A stretch of DNA of 64,000 nucleotides, taken from positions 12,125,175 to 12,189,174 of the forward strand of contig JBANSL010000018.1 in NCBI GenBank assembly GCA_037127255.1. The letters run 5' to 3'. The notes under the pieces are model-generated. The model ran no database searches, had not been told where the DNA came from, and was given only the letters and a program-made list of their open reading frames with translations. Positions within the stretch are counted from its first letter, which is position 1. The number at the start of each line of letters is the position of its first letter. Made by a program: the position numbers and the translations under genes. Origin of the DNA: Persicaria tinctoria (Eukaryota > Streptophyta > Magnoliopsida > Caryophyllales > Polygonaceae). This document shows positions 59,901 to 64,000 of the stretch, piece after piece.

Positions 59901-60175
59901 TCCGACGGAAGCTTCTCGGCCACCTCCGCGGCCGTCAGCCGGGATCCGGGCCCCGCGCCGGCGATGATTTCGAGGAGGCCGAGCTCGATTGCCGCCTGGA
60001 TCGTCATTGGGAAGGCGATCGAGTCGACGATCAGCGCCACCTGCGCCATCGTCTCGTCGTCATCGTCTTCGATGTGGTGGTTGGATTGCGGGAGGGACGC
60101 TTTAACGACGCCGTTTTGGTGGGTGGAGACGGAGAGGTTTGAGAATGAGTTGCAGGTTTCTTCAGGAAGAGTCAT
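56915..60175 (-). CDS. Caffeic acid O-methyltransferase-like (COMT-type) enzyme
   Basis: An S-adenosylmethionine-dependent class II plant O-methyltransferase, expected to methylate hydroxycinnamates, flavonoids or related phenolics. The exact substrate cannot be read from sequence. Exons are 60175-59691, 57747-57437, 57357-57293 and 57211-56915, all GT-AG, giving 385 residues. Seen are the dimerisation domain ([20 protein letters not shown]), the SAM-binding loop [31 protein letters not shown], the catalytic histidine in [11 protein letters not shown], and NPGGKERT. It is about 20 residues longer than typical COMT because of an acidic N-terminal extension (HHIEDDDDE). Intron 1 is 1.9 kb and holds repeats. 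Exon 1 is strongly GC-rich. Confidence 0.94.
57805..58075. repeat. GAGCTCG/CTCGGCT repeat in COMT intron 1
   Basis: Blocks such as AACGAGCTCGAGTCGAAC and GAGCTGAGCTTGAGCTACTC resemble 54155-54500 (inverted) and a shorter copy at 29395-29470. The element class is unknown. Confidence 0.55.
58440..58800 (+). mobile_element. LINE 3' end in COMT intron 1
   Basis: CGGCCTCTCG, CGAATTATTTCC and a terminal A-rich tail (about 58780-58800) match the end of the LINE at 18797-19649. The segment is antisense to the COMT-like gene and contains no complete frame. Confidence 0.68.
58801..59690. other. AT-rich remainder of COMT intron 1
   Basis: Very AT-rich sequence without recognised features, ending at the exon 1 donor (CTG|GTAAAT). 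Confidence 0.6.
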
Positions 60176-60179
60176 TCTT

Positions 60180-62769
60180 GATTTGCTCTCTAGCTCCTCA
60201 ATTCTCTCTGTTTTATTTTCTTTCTTTTTGAACTGAAGGCCTCTCTCTTTGTTCTTACGATTTGGGAGTAAGAGGAGTTGATACAATCTACATAGGTACA
60301 TATAGAGATGGCAAAATGAGTTGGAGATGGTGGGTGAATGCACTTTTACTGTTGGGATAAAAACATATACAAAATAAAATATAAGGAAGGGAGAAGTCCT
60401 ACACAATGGCTCAAGCTTTTATGTTGTAGCTAGAAGGACGAATCCCGACCTCATAACAAAAAAAAACATAAATTACATACCACCTCAGCCATGGCTCCCA
60501 TCAGTTCGCTAACCCTCTCAATCGTGGCTGCCACGAGAAACCTCTCGATCTCAATCTTGCACCCCGCTACCAAAATCACAACCACAATGGCACAATTTGC
60601 GTCTGGAATTTCCCCAGTCACCACCTAGGGTTTTTGATCGCTTGGTTTACGATGATGATCGTCGTAATAGGTCGCCCCAGTCGACTCGTCGATTCGACGA
60701 CGATCCTTATCATCATCCTATTAACGGACCTGCTGCTTGGAACACTTCACCTAGGGTTCCTGGCATTCATATCTCAAAATTCAAAACCCTTAATTTTTAT
60801 GTTGAATCAAATGAAATCAATGAAATTTTTACATTATATGGGATAACATAGCTTATAGTGCTAGATCTTTAAATGAAGTTGAAGATGAAAGTTTTTGTTG
60901 AAGTTTGAAGATGAACGTGGAGTTAAAGGAGGTGGCAGTTGTAAAAATCTAGGTTAAAAGTAATTTTTGCAAAAAATGAAAAGGACTCAGGTGTAATTAC
61001 AGAAATTTCGTCTTGCTTATAGACAGAACCTATCTTGCCGATAGACTTTATGTTCTTTAAAAAGAGATTGTTTTATATTTAACAAGTATTAGGGATGGAT
61101 TTCAATGGTAGAAGAATGGGACCGAATCTCGTGTTTTTTTTTATTAAGTAAGAATTCGCGCTCAGACAAACCTGAAGCTCAAGAAGTCGACGAAGCGGCA
61201 GATGGATTAACCGTAAACATACAACTCACAAAGAACACAAATCAACAAAGATGAAAGTCAGACGGATCGAATCTCTTGTCTCAATTTGTCCCCCCTCATA
61301 TCCCCTCTCACAAATTCCTTTTATTTTTTATTTTTTCTTTTTAGTTATGCCTTGTAAAGAGAAGGGAGTTGAGAGACATGAGGGATGGACAAAATTGGAG
61401 ACAAGTGATTTGGAATCCGGAAGACTACAAGGAGAGGAAAGAGAAGTAGATAGAGACACAAATTAATTAGGGTTCATATTCACTTCTCTCTCTCTTTCAT
61501 TTCTTTAATTAAAGTCTTTTTCTTTTATTTTTATAAACAAAAACTGACTGGTGTTATAAAAAAAATGAAGGGCACAGAATGGAATTGAGTCAAAAGTATA
61601 ATAGGAATACCATGCGGAAATTAAAGAAATTGGGACATCCAATATAATAATTAAAATTAGCCCAAATCATAAGAGCAGTACTAGTACATAATCAACTAAC
61701 CCCTTACCAAACACACTGCAATTAGGGTAGTTTATGTGTATCGTTGAACTACACCACCTAGTATATGGACAAAGAGAGGGGAATTTGGAATTGAACACAC
61801 ACAAAAATAAATTAAACAAAAAAGGAGGCCCACACCATGGCCATCTCACCTGACCTGACCATTAATTAAGGAATAATCATCATCAGAGGGTAAATCAGTG
61901 AGTAGCTCTCAAGTCTCAATTACAGTACACACAAAAGGCGCCACCCACTAACTTTCAATTGTCTATGCTACCTTTATGATCTGTCCATTAATCATATATG
62001 AAAGGAATTCATTTATCAAATAATTTGCTTTTATTTTGTCCCCTTCATTTTTAGGAATTGTTTGTGATATTATATTTTTCTAATTTTTAGGATCTACTCC
62101 GTAGCTTTTACTGTATCCTTATAGTGTACAGTGTACTGACTACTGATTCTCAAGCAACAAGCTAGAGAACAAAAGTAAAGAGTTAATAAGATCTGCCTTA
62201 GCCTAGCTATTCTTAAACAAAGACATAAAGTTAATTATAAGAACCACGAGATCTGATGCAAATTAAAGTAGGTCGTGCACGCACATTCGGAGGTTCTGCC
62301 GAAAAATGTAAATTAGATTATACCCTATATGTGATATGTATGTTTGTATGTATGTATTGATTATTCCAAGTTAAAACAAATAAATCACTTTTATGAAATG
62401 GTATATAGCACAACTAATAATTTTACATTGTGGAATTGTTGAAAGTTATACTAATTAAACTATTATCCGATATGTTAAATTACAGCACGCACGTCCAAGC
62501 GCATCACGCGCACCAACCAAGCCGAGCACACATATTGAGTAGAGTTTCATTCTAAAACCTATTGGTGTTAGGACACTTATGAACAATGCTTGGATATACT
62601 TTTTAATAAATGTGACATCTATCCTACAACTCATCATATTTTCTCAATACGATACAAAACAATTATGCTAAAAAAGCACTAATAGTTATTGTTGGAACTT
62701 CTAAAATCTTAGCGTACTACGTAGTAATTAATTATTTCTCTATCACGGTACAAGAGAGTACTAAAAACC
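60180..62769. other. COMT promoter side and intergenic DNA
   Basis: 60597-60851 has an open frame (RVFDRLVYDDD, then RRFDDDPYHHP) preceded by a stop. I do not recognise it, and it may be a decayed element. Near 61135-61250 a T-run followed by non-AT sequence could be a truncated retroposon. No other gene seen. Confidence 0.4.
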
Positions 62770-62772
62770 TTA

Positions 62773-63685
62773 GGCCATGTTTATCAATGGATACTAGGAA
62801 TACTAATATTTTATTCTTCTCTTTCCGCCACATCATCCTAGCATCTCATTCTCATTTTTCCCACTTTATCAACAGGATCCCTAACATCCCAATACCCATA
62901 TTTTCCTATCAATTCAATTTACAATTATACCCCTCTCCCATAATTATTTTCATCATTTCCTACCAAAACAATTTACGATTATACCCATCTTGACTCATTT
63001 TCTCTAATCTAGATTAATTTATAATATTCATAAATTTCATTTAAAAATATTATTCATAAAAAATTTCATTTAAATGTTCGTAAAAAACTATTATTCATAA
63101 ATTAATACAGTATTATTTAAAAACTAACTCAATGATTGCATATATAACCATATTTGTAGATAAATCATGAAAATTATTACCATTTATCACATATTTTATA
63201 TATTTTTTTAAACAAGTACAATATAAATTCTTCAAATGATAATTATTAATAATAGTCAAAGTTAATGAAATATAAGTAAAAATAAATTTTAAGGTATTAT
63301 TACATATAATTGGATTTGAACAAAAACTTTTTAAAAAATATTTAATCAAATATATTCAAAATTGATGTCTATGTGTAGAGAAAAATAAATCTAGTATTTT
63401 GGTTATTTTTATAAATTTTTTTTTTACATTTTCAATGTCAAAAATTGCATTTTCTACTTGTAAAAAATCACTCAACAACTTAAATCTCAACCGTCCAACC
63501 CAAAAGATCATAGCCGTCCATTATCCCTCCTCTCCTGGGTTGACACGTGGACCCTTTTTAATGCTCATGGGATACTTGGAAGAATACTACCCCTAGTATC
63601 CGTGTGGAGGGATCTTGAACCCAATTCAATTTTTTATTCACAAAAACTCCTGGTGTCCCACCCCAAGACCCCGTTAAACTTGCCC
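62773..63685. mobile_element. Harbinger/Tourist-type non-autonomous element
   Basis: 913 bp, starting GGCCATGTTTATCAATGG and ending CCGTTAAACTTGCCC, imperfect inverted ends. It is flanked by TTA at 62770-62772 and 63686-63688, the PIF/Harbinger target signature. Its first 250 bases match the decayed copy at 2679-3500 in reverse. Internal open frames are incidental. Confidence 0.78.
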
Positions 63686-63689
63686 TTAG

Positions 63690-64000
63690 AAACCCCATTT
63701 TATTACCAAAAAAAAAACAGAAAAACAAGAGGATACAAAAGTACTGAGACTCTTCTGATTGATGATGGAACGAGATGAGATAGATGCTCGAATATGGTTT
63801 AAGTTATTTCGGCTGTCCCTGTTGGTGTGTGTTAGCTTGTTTGTGATGTTTCCTCTTGATATTTGGCCATGTTTATGGTTGGAGGATTTTGCTAAATGGT
63901 GAGGAAGAGCTAAAACTAAGTGCATTACTTTAGTTTAGAGTGGGTAGTTGGATAGGGAGAGGTAAACCATTCCGGAATGGCTCACCGGAAATAACTTGTG
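63690..64000. other. Right window edge, no gene called
   Basis: A plus-strand frame from about 63762 gives MMERDEIDARIWFKLFRLSL and a stop within 47 codons. I cannot tell whether it is a first exon or chance. Confidence 0.3.

Overview
This is plant nuclear DNA, most likely from a dicot and possibly an asterid. The genes are intron-containing and AT-rich intergenic DNA separates them. There is a tRNA-Ala(AGC), plant-specific families (OEP24, DUF620, DUF1195, the At1g01500 family, a COMT-type methyltransferase, a CC-NB-LRR), plant promoter motifs (telo-box and site II), and many Copia, LINE, hAT, Harbinger/Tourist and Stowaway-like elements. Genus cannot be fixed from the sequence alone.

Layout. 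1-2532: 5' part of a broken Copia element (minus). 2679-5300: decayed Harbinger-type copy and a nested pair of MITEs. 5686-5758: tRNA-Ala. 6958-10340: translation release factor eRF1 (minus) with a 1.9 kb 5'UTR intron. 11012-12125: hAT MITE beside a receptor-kinase pseudogene. 14330-16190: tRNA-splicing endonuclease subunit Sen2 (minus). 17608-18417: dUTPase, three exons (minus). 18797-19649: LINE 3' end with a long AT microsatellite. 20560-22187: chloroplast envelope pore OEP24 (minus) with a GC-AG intron. 23738-24940: tandem array with a dimeric higher-order repeat. 25529-27106: DUF620 gene (plus). 27890-28245: second LINE 3' end.

28270-31082 is the most unusual part and holds two RNA-rich units. 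The first has a telo-box/site II/TATA promoter followed by three C/D snoRNA candidates. Two of them carry a guide complementary to the 5' end of 25S rRNA, and one of these also carries a second guide to domain V of 25S. The second has a ribosomal-protein-type promoter, an ATG-only first exon and three tandem copies of another C/D snoRNA, then a broken exon of ribosomal protein eL42. The end of that eL42 copy reappears at 35225, beyond a 4.1 kb degenerate Copia element.

37793-38722: DUF1195 gene (plus). 41280-41655: Tourist-like MITE. 42100-42490: fused Copia-gag and NLR-LRR scraps. 43832-47711: a miniature LTR retrotransposon (TRIM) expanded to four LTRs and three internal domains, bounded by one 5-bp target duplication, with a MITE inside three of the four LTRs. 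49157-53066: a CC-NB-LRR pseudogene (minus). 55417-56457: At1g01500-family membrane protein (plus). 56915-60175: COMT-like O-methyltransferase, four exons (minus), whose first intron holds a third LINE 3' end. 62773-63685: a Harbinger-type element related to the decayed copy at 2679-3500.

The genes are ordinary separately transcribed eukaryotic units, not operons. Several act in RNA or translation (tRNA-Ala, eRF1, Sen2, eL42 remnant, snoRNAs), but nothing in the sequence shows that the grouping is functional.
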